From Henckelia pumila (Eukaryota > Streptophyta > Magnoliopsida > Lamiales > Gesneriaceae), in contig NC_133122.1 in assembly GCF_033568475.1 (NCBI RefSeq), positions 81,243,442 to 81,307,441 on the forward strand: a DNA stretch of 64,000 bases, in the 5' to 3' direction. Each line of letters begins with the position of its first letter. The stretch's first letter is position 1. The notes under the pieces were generated by a model that did no database searches, was not told where the DNA came from, and worked only from the letters and a program-made list of their open reading frames with translations. Shown here piece by piece: positions 47,926-59,800 of the stretch. The position numbers and the translations under genes were made by a program.

Positions 47926-48056
47926 GGGTTTTTGCCCGAAATTTTTTTTTTATTTTTTTTAAAATATTTATTTTGTTTCAAAAACCGAGGCTTAAAATTT
48001 TTTGTACAATCGATTAATTTAATCGCTTGATCTGAGCAACCTGTCTCTGATACCAC

Positions 48057-49901
48057 TGTTGGAGAACGCGGCGATTAGATCAATCAGGATTGATACCCGG
48101 TGCAGCGGAAGTTTAAAAATTTTATATGGAACAATTCTATAATGGGTATCAACCATACGATTAAATTGTGTGTGTGTGTAAATTAAATAACGATTATAAA
48201 TTTTTACCTCCAATCTCGAAGCGAGATTATGGACACCAACAGATTGCTCTGCTCTTGTTGTATATCCCTGGAACTGATGGACGAACTGTTCTTCAATCAG
48301 GTCCACGAACGAATATTTAATCCCTCTGATAGATTGCACTAGAAAATCTATCAGAAGTTTCTACGAAGAGATTAACGAATTTGATCCGTTAAACCAGAAT
48401 GTAAATCAAAATTCACAGACTGGATTTTCCGAGCAGAGGGGAGAAAGGGGGCGGCCACTATTGAGAGAAAAATAATAGGGTTTTCGAAAATTGTGACCTG
48501 TTGTGTGTAATTTCTGTACTGCAATAACTTATTTATAATGTAGGCCACTAACAGCTTAGGGCCCATTAGTCATAAGTTCAAGCCCGACAAGCAAAGCCCG
48601 CATGTTCAAAAATTAATATAAAATTCATCGTGACTCCGATTGATAAACCGATTTCACCAATGTGCACAGAAACCATTTCTGCACCTTTTAAAGTCAAGAT
48701 AAATTTTTCTGAATCCGAATTCAGTGATTTCCAAAAATGCCCATCCCTATGTCATTTTAGGAAATCTTACTCCTCTACTCATAATTAAGAAGTCCAACTT
48801 CTTTGTTCATTAAATTTAACTCTTTAAATTTAACTATCTTAACGGAGATTAAAAATCCATTACTCTGTGTGACCCTCAATGGTTCAGGGATACAGCTAGC
48901 CGTGGGCTCACAACTCCTTGTGACTCGGAACAACAATTTCCGACTTGCCCATCGAATCATGGTATGAGCGCCTAGCAACATCGCTCCATGATTCCCTAGG
49001 TATCACTGATAGTACCTGCTAGAACCAATAGATTTTGGTTAGCGTACAGTACGGTCCCTTCATCCAAATATCCCGATCGAATCAACAACCATTGGTATAT
49101 CGAGAGTCGTTCGAGATTCGATAACTATGCAATACATCTTGAAGATCAAATAGTGACATCGCATGTGTTACTAAGAAACCATTTCTTAAAACACATCATG
49201 TACTCTGGCCAGAGATTCGTCACACTAATATCTCCTCAGATCGCATAGGATATCCACACTCGCAAGTATGTGGTGAATCCTTGACAACAAAGCATCGACT
49301 CCTATATGTGTTGTAACTGTACCCAATCCCGACACCTGATGACCCCAATAGAGTCGGTAAACGAGTCAAAGCACAGTACTAGCATATAGAGTCTCAATGA
49401 TGTTTCAAGTAGTAAGGACTAATGGTGTACAACCAAAACCGCGGACTTTATCCACTCGATAAGTGATAACCACTTGGAAAGTCCGGATAGGGTAGTTCGA
49501 TCATTCATCGTATGAATATCCATTTGCATGCTTCGAACATCTCTATGTTCCTTACCAATGAAACGTGGTACTCTGCATCGCAAATGCTAGTCTCAAACTC
49601 GAGCGATCCTTATCCTTATTATCGGACGGCTCAATCGACTAGGAACAGTTTAGAATATACAGTGACTATAAGATGTGTTTCATGATAGACATCTCCATGT
49701 TCTACCACATCTTACATACACTATAGTATATTCAAGGTCTTTATCAAAACAACAATAGTATATCACAATATAACAATATGAAGAAAGATAAAGTCATTGC
49801 CATTAATAAAAGTGTAAATTATATTAAACAAAAGATTGTTTATACAAAGAGTCATCAAAGCCCTTAGCCACAAGTTGGCTCACCGGGCACCCACTCTTTC
49901 A
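48057..49901 (-). repeat. B 5' LTR (right copy)
   Basis: Uninterrupted, 1845 bp. At about 49017-49022 it shows the uninterrupted version (ACCTGCTAGAACC) of the site where D inserted into the other copy. Confidence 0.92.
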
Positions 49902-50826
49902 ATTTTTGGTTCTACTGACGAATCTCTCTGTCAAGAATTCTCCAAGCTAATGCATGATCACTTTGAGATGAGAATGATGGGGGAACTTAACTATTTCCTC
50001 GGATTGCAAATCAAACAGTGCAAGGATGAGTTCTTTGTGAACCAAAGCAAGTACATCAAGGAGATTCTAAAGATGTTTGGAATGGAGAACACAAAATCAT
50101 CTTCCACACCAATGAGCACATCAATCAGACTCGACAAGGATGAAAATGGTAAATCTTTAGATCAATCTTCCTTTCGTAGTATGATTTGATCCTTACTTTA
50201 TGATACTGCTAGTAGACTGGACATTATGTTTAGTGTTTGCTTGTGTGCACGATTTCAATCATGTCCAAAGGAATCACATTTGTTCGCCTTAAAATGCATT
50301 TTCAATATCTTTCAAATAATCCAAATCTCGGCTTGTGGTATTCGAAAAATTCTTTCTTTGATTTAAAATCTTATTGAGATGCCGACTTTGGTGGATATAA
50401 GGTGGACAGGAAAAACACTAGTGGAACTTGTTTCTTTTTAGGAAACTGTTTAGTTTCTTGGTTTTCAAAGAAACAAAATTGTGTTGCGTTGTCAACGACC
50501 GAAGCCGAATATATGGCTGCCGGTATTTGTTGTGCACAAATTCTTTGGATGAAGCATCAACTGCTCAACTATGACGTCTTTATTTCAAAAATCCCTATTT
50601 TATGTGATATCACTAGCGCCATATGTCTAACAAAGAATCCGATTCAACACTCTCGCACCAAACATATTGACATTCGTCATCATTTTATTCGTGACCACAT
50701 CGAACGAAATGAAGTTGACTTCAATATGTTGACACGACAAATCAAATTGCCGATATTTTTATAAAACCACTAGATGAAATCACTTTTATTCGTTTGCGTG
50801 GTGAACTTGACATGATTGAGTTGTAA
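49902..50826 (+). pseudogene. A2 pol, part 3: end of reverse transcriptase and RNase H
   Basis: Starts in the ATTTT duplication and continues GSTDESLCQEFSKLMHDHF, the natural continuation after YVDDIIF. Breaks include a TGA at 50188-50190 (MIGSLLYATA context), a TGA in RNase H near 50374, and a frameshift near 50730. RNase H motifs are still readable (GTCFFLGNCLVSWF, STTEAEYMAA). The ancestral frame ends MIEL and TAA at 50824-50826. Confidence 0.88.
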
Positions 50827-51004
50827 TCGCTTGTAGAAATAAAATAAATTTAATGTCAAATTAAGGGGGAGCTTAATATTAAATTCGAGCAATTTAATTT
50901 TGGATAATATAAATCAATTGTATTTATTCAAAAATTAAAAAGCTCACATTTTATGTGAATTATTTGGCTTAAACTTAATTGCAAAGTATAATTAAAGAGT
51001 TATT

Positions 51005-51400
51005 TTCGAAAATCCTATCTTTGGCAAGTTCGGGCCCTCTGAACCATATTTCGGACCACCCAACTGTCTCGCACCTTTTCAGTTCAAAACTTTCATAATT
51101 CCCTTCGAAATGGTCAGTTCAGACCCTTCGAACTTAGCCTCGGACCATCCGGTCCCTGAGCGGTAAAAATTCAAAATTTTACCGCCTTACCTTCGGGTCA
51201 TCCGAAACTATTCGGACGACACGAACTCAATTTGAACTATTCGGACGATTCGAACCCAATTCGGGCCGTTCGAACCCTATTACAGCCTGTTAGATAAGAT
51301 GAAATCTTATCACCTCGGTAAATAGTATCGGGCCGTCCGAACCTACGTTCGGACCATCCGAACCCTCTACTATAAATACCCTCTCGGGCCATCCGATTTA
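51005..51400 (+). promoter_or_regulatory. Promoter-like segment inside A2, upstream of the extra ORF
   Basis: A second array of the motif seen in the A2 LTR (TTCGGACGACACGAAC, TTCGGACGATTCGAAC, TTCGGACCATCCGAAC and others) ends at a TATA box, TATAAATA at 51371-51378. About 80 bp separate it from the likely start of the extra ORF. The layout copies that of the LTR promoter, suggesting a subgenomic transcript for this ORF. Confidence 0.5.
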
Positions 51401-51454
51401 TTCACACCAAAAACTCATCTCTTCTCTTCCTTAGTCCAAAATCAAGCCTACAAA

Positions 51455-52674
51455 ATTCCTGCCAAACGCCGTCGTGATCAAGCTAGCTCTAGTCGCCCAA
51501 TCCCTATCCATGATCCTAACCTACCTGCTGTTTCACGTCCTATCCCGGACGATTACCGCTCTCGACCGATTTTATCCGGTCATATTTTTGATGTAGCCTA
51601 TCTTGCAATATCTGATCTCCTCTTGCTGCCCAGCATTGGGAATCCTTTTTTTAGCCCTCCATTCCAGATTATATCTTCCCTGCTCTGATTCATGAGTTCT
51701 ATGCCAACCTAGAACTCGAACTTGGCGATGAGCTTCACATTGCTACGATTGTTCAGGGTCGGCATGTTTGTTTTTCAGTCTGCAAACTTGCTGAGTGGTT
51801 TCAACTTCCTACGATGGGACCCAGTCTCCACTTTGGTCAGGGATGGCCTCTAGACAATCCTACTTTTGATCGAGATGAGGTACTTTCTACTATTCTTGGT
51901 CGTCCAGCCACTGCTGCCGACGATCGTCTCCTTTTGAAACAACTTCGTCCTGATTATCAAATCATCCAAAAATTGATCACCTCTTCTATCATTCCTCGCA
52001 GTGGAGACTCCTTCACCTGCAAATATCTTTATCTTTGCGTTCTCTATCACATTGTCTCCTCCCGTCCTTTCAACCTCCCTCGCTTCATTATGCAAGTCAT
52101 GCATAATGCGGCAAAAGCCACAAGGAAGGTCACTCTTCCTTTTGCTCGTCTCATCAACCGCATTTTGACTCACTTTGATATCTCTTTCGATCACTTGGAT
52201 CCCCTTTCCATTAATGATTCCCACACTTTCAACCATTCTTCGATCACCAAGATGGAATTGTCTTGGAATCCTGTCTTCTTTCGTTGGGTTGATGACCCAA
52301 CTCGTGACTTTAAGAAATATCTTCCGGATAAACACATTTCACTTCCGTATTTGAGTCTTTCACCCTCCTCTCAGGCTAAGGGCTTTCCCAATGGACCACC
52401 TGTAGAAGAAGGACCTTCTTCTTCTGGATTTCAGTCTTTTCCAGCCAATCTTGACGAGCTTCCATTCGAGATTCCCGAGATTCTTTCTACCCCTGCTCAC
52501 CAATATGATCGTCTTTTCGAGACTCTTTAGCATATTGAAGGGAATCTAGCCAGCCACTTCGCATCTTCTACTTCCTCTATGGATGCGCTGACTATGAGAG
52601 TTGCCTCGTTGGAGACTCGCTTTGATGACTTCATCTCCTGCTATCCTCCGCCGCAGCACGATGATGATTCTTAG
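51455..52674 (+). pseudogene. A2 extra ORF (ORF3) with putative plant transposon protein domain
   Basis: The frame begins PAKRRRDQASSS at 51458, directly after an ATT (51455) where an ATG would fit. A frameshift near 51665 leads into PDYIFPALIHEFYANLELEL and HVCFSVCKLAEWF. The open part 51814-52530 follows, then a TAG, then a further 47 readable codons to 52674, including a short coiled coil (LTMRVASLETRFDDF). The EFYANL...VCFS...LAEWFQLP pattern resembles the plant-specific domain called putative plant transposon protein (Transposase_32), often captured by plant elements. Its function is unknown. It stands where some Sireviruses carry an env-like ORF, but I see no signal peptide or membrane segment. 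A1 lacks it. The domain match is from memory. Confidence 0.6.
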
Positions 52675-52980
52675 ATTTTATTTTCCATTTTAAGTTGTAT
52701 TTGTTTTATGCTTTATATGTAAAATTCAAGTTTAGGTTAATGAAATTATTGTGTATTTTATTTTCTCTTCTTTTATTAATTTTTTTTTTATTATCGCAAA
52801 AAGGGGAAGAATTATTTTGGTTAAATTATTAATTATTAAATTGAGGGGGAGTTTTAATAATTATTGCTTAAACAATGTTGATTAATTATTTATTATTTTC
52901 TATTGATTAAATGTTTGTTATTGCTTATATTTTATTTCTCATATTTAACCAAGTTTTGTGATCATCAAAAAGGGGGAGAT

Positions 52981-54175
52981 TGTTATGTCTTAAACACATA
53001 CAAATCTCGTGTAATGAGATTAATGTTTTTAATGCATTAACAAGTCTCAAAATATTGTGTTTTGATGATTACAAAAATCGGTTAATTATTACTAACAGTT
53101 TAAAGTGAGAAATTTGCAGATAATAATATTTTTGTATATGGATAATATTGGAAGCAAGAATCGATAATAAAAAATTGGAGATAAAAATTTAAATATTCGA
53201 ATTTGCCCAGGTTCGGACGGTCCAAAGAAGGTTCGAACCACCCAAAGATTATTCAGTATTTAAATATTTTCGGAGGATAAGATCGGAGGTCACGAAAGAC
53301 TTGTACGGACGATCCGAAGCTAGTTCGGACGGCCCAAAGATTTCCTGAAATATAATATTGCTCGAAGGCACTCTCGGAGGCCACAAAATGCTCACTTCGG
53401 ACGCCCCAAAGTTAAGTTCGAAGGACCCAAACTCCTTTACGGCGACTGAATATTTTGTCGAAAGAAATTTGCCGAAATGAATTTAATGCAGCCATTCGGA
53501 CGACCCGAAGATGAGTTCGGACCCCCCGAATAGTTCACCAGCCGCATAAATTTGAATTTGAATCAGACAAGTATGGACGAACCAAAGACCCGTTCGGAGG
53601 ATCCGAACATGCTCTAAATTGCAACTATAAATACAGGCCATTCCAAGCCAATTGAGATATCCAATTCACTCTCATCTCTTGCAAGCATCTCCTCTTATTA
53701 AAAGTGATCTATCAAAGAGTTATTCGATATATTCGCTCAAAAATTGAGAGTTGTTTGTAAAGATCATTTGAGAGTTGGTTGTTCGATTGTTGTAAAAACT
53801 CGTGTGTGAAGCCGACTGTGTTGTGCGATTGTTGAGGCTATCCTTGGAGCCCTTAAGGCCAAGTGTATCGAGTTGTATCGGTGCGGTGATCGTGTTGAGT
53901 TGTACGGCTATTCTTGAAACCATCAAGGCCAAGACGTTCGAATTTCTAGTGGATCCTTGGTTAATCGATCTTAACCAAGAAGGGAAGACGTAGACGATTT
54001 ATCGTCGAACTTTCATAAACATCTCTTATCTCTTTTATTGCTTTATTTACATTACGCATTTATTTACTGCATTTATTATTGATTTCTTTAAGTCTTCCGC
54101 TTGCGTATTTGCATAATCGTTTTAAATTGCTAAAGTTTCCAATAGAACCTAAATCCCCCCCATTAGTTTCTAACA
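52981..54175 (+). repeat. A2 3' LTR
   Basis: TGTTATGTCTTAAACAC...TTAGTTTCTAACA, 1195 bp, followed by GAAGA. It has the same palindrome array (about 53205-53620) and TATA box (near 53626) as the 5' LTR, but with many substitutions in the motifs. Confidence 0.92.
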
Positions 54176-54669
54176 GAAGATATTCGAATGATGTATGAAG
54201 AGCTATATGCTAACTGGATTGAAAGAAATAAGTCGAATACTATTCTTTCAAAAGAAAATACTGATTTGAAGGTTGTTCTGTCAAGACTTGAAGTTATGCT
54301 GAGTAAGAAGGACCTAAAATTGTGTCAGGTAAAGGATGAACTCATGAAAGCTAAGGCTACTCTGTCCAAGTTTAACTCAAGCACAATCAAGCTTGAATAG
54401 CTTTCCTATAAAGTCTGGAAGAAAACGTAAGTTTGTTTGTCACTACTGTCGTAGACCTGGTCATATCAAACCATACTGTTTTAAGCTGCAAGAAGATTAT
54501 AAACAGAGATGCACCTATGGTGTTGCCTAAGGTGTTGCACAACACCTCCCACAACATCTCCAGGAACAAATACACTTTGAGAAAGGTTTGGGTACCAAAA
54601 GCTAAAATTCATTGCTATATGATTTATACTGCTTTGAGAACTAATATTTCAGGTTCTTGGTACTTTGAT
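54176..54669 (+). pseudogene. E0 gag C-terminus and start of protease (broken)
   Basis: Starting in the duplicated GAAGA, the frame continues IRMMYEELYANWIERNK with a coiled-coil stretch to a stop at 54398. In shifted frames a second zinc knuckle (CHYCRRPGHIKPYC) follows near 54440, then KVWVPKAKIHCYM and GSWYFD, the entrance to protease. A D-like LTR starts at 54670, exactly where DSGCSRHMTG would be expected. Confidence 0.7.
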
Positions 54670-55790
54670 TGTAGTGACCCGCACCGTGATCACCTACTAA
54701 TCAGAAGGTTAAATATGTATTTAACTTAACTAATTAAATTATCAAAAATAACAGCGGAAACTATAATTAACGATTAAAATACCACATAAAATACTGTTAT
54801 AGAACCATATCGAATCCAAATGTATTAACCCAAATACATCAGAAACAAAAGCTTAGATAAATATCCCTGCTGGTCATCAATCACCTAAGCCCTCCTTGAA
54901 CCACGCGCCTCATCTAACCGCATACCTGTTTTATGGAATATGGTGTCCATAACAACAAAGTACGGGACGTGAGCATAAAACGCTCAGTACGTGAGTATGG
55001 TTGTACGGTATTATACGTGCATGTATGCAAATGAACTGGGTACCAAGACAGTCATGTCAAGAAAACTAGCTAATAGACCGGGCCAAGGGTATATAGCACT
55101 CTGCGTTGTCGCCTCATTTGGTGACTTCTATACCCAGTGGATAATGGTGACTTGATACTAGTACAAGTGTCCAACCATATAGGTGACTTGACACAAGACA
55201 TATGTATCCAACCATCTACAAAACTCGTAGGGTGAGCGCCCTACTACAGGATATCTCAAGGATAAAGGATCAATATGCTCATGTATGCAACATACAGTCA
55301 TGACATGGTGTATCATATAAATCATGCAACCACATAATACGTGCATACTCAATCTGGATATCTCGAATAATACTTTCGTACCTCATATACTAAGGCAAGC
55401 TAGACCAACTCTAAGTCCAAGCCTGCAGCTCGCACTACAATGCAAAGTACTCATGAATTATAATCTTATTCTAAAAGTCTTAACTAAGCTATAGCATACT
55501 CTCTATTAACTATAAAGAGCTAGAGCTATACCTGCGTCCGTCGTCAGCCCACTGATGATGACTGCCCCAAAACTTGGGCACCTCTCCGCTGCAACCCCGG
55601 AGCACCTTGCCAACTCTCGGAGCGAGCCTAGGAAGTCTAGAAATCACCTAGAAGAACCTATTATCGAGAGAGAAGTGATGAATTAGTGTGAACAAAATGA
55701 GGTCTCGGATGGCCTATTTATAGGCGGAGATCGGACGCTCCGATCCTTGCATGCGCAAAAAATTTCGGCTCATTCCTTAAAAGGTTAGGT
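54670..55790 (-). mobile_element. Truncated D-like LTR inserted in E0
   Basis: Begins TGTAGTGACCCGCACCG, the complement of the D-type LTR end. Near 55520-55570 it carries, on the minus strand, the D motif around GGGCTGACGACGGACGCAGGTATAG. A TATA box (minus strand, 55713-55722) next to GGAGCGTCCGAT follows at the distance expected from D. The U3 start is missing: similarity fades at about 55790, and the TTGAT flank is not found again. This is therefore a truncated or rearranged copy, diverged from D. Confidence 0.7.
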
Positions 55791-56683
55791 CCAAACATGA
55801 TGCAGTCAAAATTTTCTTCTCTTCCCTACTCCTTTCACATTGCAACCTCCTTCTCCCTTCTCCCCCTTTTTTTTTTTTTGAAAAATGCACATTTGGGTAG
55901 AAAGATTTTCGTTCCATTCATTTGTTTGAAGGCTAGATTGCATTCCCGAAGTTCGGATTATTCCCTACCGATGATGAAAGGCAAGTTTTGTTCAATTTTT
56001 GAACCATTGTCCAAGAAATATTATATATTTTGATATGGTTGTGTGTATTCTCATGTATATGTTGTTTTCTTGTGAGGAATTCAAATGATTTTGAAAGACG
56101 ATGTATGATGGCATGTATCCATGATGTGCGAGTCCTTATTGATGAGTTGTGAGTATGTTTTGGGTGCAAGGGTTCAAAAAAGTCAAAAAAATTTGAATTT
56201 TTATGTTGAGTTGATGTTTTGATGCGTTTTTGGATTTAAAATTGGGGAATAGTCATTAGAAGAGTTTTATATTGTTTTTTTGGAGGTTTAATACATGGGT
56301 GATGTCGATTCTTAGGCGTTTGTGTGCATTGGTTCGAACGTGTGTGCGTTCTAAAGGGTTTAAAAAAGAGGAGAAAACCCCCCCGCAGGTGGTCGCTGAA
56401 CCACCCACTGGGTTGGGGGGAGGGGGGTGGTTACACGGACCCACACATATACCCCCCTATGTTTAGGTCTTATGACTTGTATGTATAGGTCCGAATGAGG
56501 TCTTGTGTGCTTGATGTATGAATTTATCATCAAGAACGTGGATAACAGCTTACATGGATCTCTAGCTATACGTAATGCATGATGGTCTAAGTATTTCTAC
56601 TCATGAAAGTTATTTGAAGTAAGAATGTATGATATTTTATGAAATTTAAGTTCAGTAACCCTAAATTCGTTTTACGTGATTAA
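55791..56683. other. Unclassified repeat-like sequence
   Basis: AT-rich with a poly-T run (55869-55881) and a C/G-rich patch (56379-56457) containing GGTGGT/ACCACC facing copies. The patch gives a Pro-rich short frame on one strand. No coding gene is recognised. Confidence 0.4.
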
Positions 56684-56872
56684 TGTTAGAATAGGTGCCC
56701 GTCGAGTCAAGTGTTGGCCGAGGGTCCTTGTAATAACTCTTGTATGACAATCTTTATTTTAATAATATTTGAATTAATTAATTTGACACATCTTATCTGT
56801 ATACTCATGCTAGTTGCATAGATAAAACCCTTGAATATACAAATAGTTGAAAGAATATGATATGGTCATGTG
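56684..56872. mobile_element. Possible LTR fragment cut by the hAT element
   Basis: Starts TGTTAGAATAGGTGCCCG, which has the look of a copia LTR start, and stops where the hAT terminal repeat begins. No partner copy is present, so the call is tentative. Confidence 0.3.
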
Positions 56873-59800
56873 TAGGGGTGGGCACGGGTCGGGTTTTTCG
56901 TGTTTAGGGTTATTCGGGTCGAATACCCGATTTGTCGTGTAGTGTAAAACACTACCCAAAACCGAACCTAGATGGTCGGGTACCCAACTAGTCGGTTACC
57001 CAATTGAATCGGTTTCGGTTCGATTCGGTTTCAGTTTTCCTCTTCAAAAAAAATATGAAAAAAATAGATACAACCTACAAATTAATGTACTAAGAAAGAA
57101 ATTCAAATGTTATCAAAATATTGTTTTCCAATGTTCACAATAACAAACCAAACAAGGAAATAATTAATTGTCAATGTTTCAAGATAAAATTAGCATCGTT
57201 AGACAATTACATAGAAAAACGAAAATTTAAAACAATCATGGAGAAAAAAATCAAAAGCATCAGTATTTCTGTGAATAATTCAGATTTGTTCAAATTCCTA
57301 CAGCAATATAGAGAGGCTTCTGATCTTAAATATCTTCAGATTCTTCAAAGATTTTTGATAGGCTGATACTTAGAACCTGCTGCCTGAAAACCAAATCAGT
57401 GGGAGAAAATGAAAAATCCGAATGAGATTAATGAGAAACTGAAAAAAATCATCTTTCTGATTAATTTTGATATTTTTTTTGCTGATAATCCCCAAATTCA
57501 AATAATCAATCAAAAGAAAACAGATGGGTCTTCATGAATTCCTTAGTTCATCCTTTACTTTCTTGACACTGATCATATCATACTAAAAGATAAACAAAAT
57601 AAAATTAAAATTCACAATACTTACCTTCAGATCTCGTACAAAAATCCCAACTCACGATCCCATTAAAATTGAAAACATTTGAATTCTTCATCGACAAATA
57701 AACAAAATGTAGTACCCGAAGTTTGCAGGCAAGAACCCTTCAATCAGGATGAAATCAGTACCAAAAACAAACACCACCAAGATTTGAAAATACCCACCAA
57801 GGAAACTAGCAAAAAGTAAAACCAGAAGCTACAACAAAAACTATGGGATTCTTCCATGATTTAAAAAACACAAAGTGTACATGAATTCCCAAAACCAGAA
57901 AAAATTCAAATAAGTGGGATTAAATCGTAAACTGACCAGTATGATTAAAATATAAAGTGTGCAAGTTACTGATAAAATACACAACAAATAGATGCTTCCC
58001 GCGTTACTTTCAAAACCAGAATTACATTTTGTTTGTGCTCTTAAGTGTTAAGTGCAGCTAGTGACACACTGATTCAACTAAAAATAAAACGATTTTTAAT
58101 TTAAGGAAATATTACCCAAAAACTCTTACTGGATAATTAAACATCAATAATAGATGAATCAACACCCAATTTTGTCAACTCTGCAACATAAAATAAGAGA
58201 GTAAAATGTTAGTATTTCAAAATACTGAGATAAAATTAAAGTAAATTAAATTAATTAAGTTAAATACCTTTTTCAATTATTTCAACATTACACAAATTCT
58301 CTTCCACATTAATTGGTTTTGAATCACATCGAAACCAGTTTTGAGCACAAATGAAAGATCGAACTATCTTGGCTGATAAAGAGCTCCTAAGAAGCAACTG
58401 TGAAAATTGGAACTTCTAATATATCTCGAGCCATTTGAGAAAGAATCGGAAACCTAGGACTATTCTCTTTCCACCATTTCAATATATCAAAGTTCTTTCT
58501 CTCCTCCTCAACATCTTCAATCAAATATTTTTCCAACTCAGATTTTACTACTTCGCCTTTCCCTCCACTCTTATACTTCTTGAATTCTTTATTCAACTAC
58601 ATTCTAACAGCCATTTCAGACTCATCATCCGCCTCACTCGAGAGTTTCTTAGACACATGTGTGGAACCACTTGATGAAGAACACAAACTTTCAGAAGTTT
58701 GTGGATGCTTATTGGAATACATCAGATTATAATCATTAAACAACTCATTAAGGCCATCTCTTACTTGCTCTTTATAATCTCATTTCTTCCTTCACGACCA
58801 TATATATTCTATCAAAAGAAAATTCGATGAACTCCAACTTATGACGCAGATCAAGTATCACAGCATAATATAAAATCATATTCATTTTCTCAACTGATCC
58901 CCAATACTTATCATATTTTTCTTTCATTTTTCTTGCCATCAAACTCTCAAAGTCAGTACTGTCCAACCATGGCTTCAAAAGCATGTCAACCTCACTAATT
59001 TCATGAAACATAATGTTTGATGTGACATACAAAGAACCTGGAATATGCAAAGTAAGTTTATAAAAATGCTTAAAAAATTTCAACAAAAGCTTTCATCTAT
59101 CCCAATCATGATCATTTGGAACCCCATCATATGGTTTCTTTGAAAGATCCATTCGAAAATCAAGATCAGCTTTATCATATGCATCAAATGTCCTTTTAAG
59201 AGTTATTGCTGAATCCAACATTAGGTATGTTGAGTTCCATCTAGTAGGCACATCAAGAGTCAACAAATTATTTGTTTCCAATTTTTCAAGCTGAACATAC
59301 TCTTGAAATCTTTTGTACCTAACCGGAGAACTTTGTAAATACCTAACACCTCCTCTAACACCAGAAATAGCTAAATGCTCATCATTTCCTTTCAAGCCAT
59401 CCTGCACAACAAGATTAATGATATTTGCAATACACCTTAAATGAACATATTTTCCGCTCATAATATTGCTTCCCCAATTATCAAACCTCTTTTTCAAATA
59501 AGCAATTGCCCCATCATTTGAGGATGCATTGTGCACAGTGATTGAAATTTTTTTACCAATACCCCAATCAAGTAAACATCTCTCAATACTCTTTCCAATT
59601 TCTTCACCTTTATGACCAAAGATTGGACAAATTCAAAATCCTCTTATTCAAGTTCCAATTTTCATCAACAAAATGAGCAGTAAGACACATGTAGTTTACC
59701 TTCTAAATAGATATCCATGTATCTGTGGTAATGCACATCCTTTGACAATTTTTTTTTATGAACCGCTGTAATTTCCCCTTCTCATTCAAATATGACTTGT

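Larger units (their letters stand above)
46235..48056 (-). other. Long 5' leader of B with two structured regions
   Basis: About 1.8 kb separates the primer binding site (48040-48056) from gag. It is AT-rich and without a credible ORF. It contains a GC-rich block of hairpins (47786-47938) and a long imperfect hairpin (46531-46680). BARE1/Angela elements are known for long leaders. Confidence 0.75.
33500..49901 (-). mobile_element. B: Angela-like Ty1/copia element, carrying nested D
   Basis: LTRs of about 1845 bp (TGTTGGAGAACGCGG...CTCTTTCA on the + strand) flank a minus-strand gag-pol. ATTTT is duplicated at 33495-33499 and 49902-49906. Removing B restores YVDDIIF|GSTDES in A2. The primer binding site adjoins the right LTR (AGTGGTATCAGAGAC on the minus strand). 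A purine-rich tract (GGGCAAGTGGGTGATT) adjoins the left LTR. Gag and integrase resemble the BARE1/Angela lineage (NPLFSILEQNKLTG, SWVLDTGCGSHIC). The LTR copies are nearly identical by eye apart from D. Confidence 0.93.
50863..52980 (+). other. Multiple polypurine tracts in the A2 3' region
   Basis: TTAAGGGGGAG (50863), AAAAGGGGAAG (52799), TTGAGGGGGAG (52841) and AAAAGGGGGAGAT (52968, adjoining the 3' LTR). Repeated copies of this tract upstream of the 3' LTR are a known Sirevirus trait. Only the last lies next to the LTR. Confidence 0.7.
19461..54175 (+). mobile_element. A2: Sirevirus-type copia element with an extra ORF, carrying nested T, B and D
   Basis: The LTRs (19461-20662 and 52981-54175) begin TGTTA and end TCTAACA. 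GAAGA is duplicated at 19456-19460 and 54176-54180. Without T and B, about 9.3 kb remain: 5' LTR, primer site, gag, protease, integrase, RT, RNase H, an extra ORF, polypurine tracts and the 3' LTR. The coding regions are clearly homologous to A1. The LTRs differ visibly (of the order of 10% by eye), more than those of T, B or D, which agrees with the nesting. All genes carry stops or frameshifts. Confidence 0.93.
8853..54669 (+). mobile_element. E0: outermost, oldest Sirevirus-type copia relic, split by A1 and A2
   Basis: With A1 and A2 removed, three pieces (8853-9121, 17545-19460, 54176-54669) read as one + strand element: LTR, primer binding site (AGTGGCATCAGAG at 18116), Gag, then the start of protease. 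The junctions are precise. CAATC is duplicated around A1 and GAAGA around A2, and Gag reads SMED|IRMMYEELYANW across the A2 gap. The left LTR boundary (TGAAGAG at 8853) is a guess. Sequence right of 54669, where a D-like LTR intrudes, no longer belongs to E0, so its pol and 3' LTR are missing from the window. Its Gag is more decayed than that of the inserted elements, as expected for the oldest layer. Confidence 0.75.

Noticed and set aside
51850..52335. 161-codon minus-strand frame
   Set aside because: Antisense shadow of the A2 extra ORF; the plus-strand frame is longer and has the recognisable domain pattern.
54188..54400. Candidate host gene for a small coiled-coil protein
   Set aside because: It continues the E0 Gag frame exactly across the A2 target duplication.
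56256..56466. Proline-rich short frames on both strands near a C/G-rich patch
   Set aside because: They arise from C and G homopolymer runs, and nothing supports a gene.
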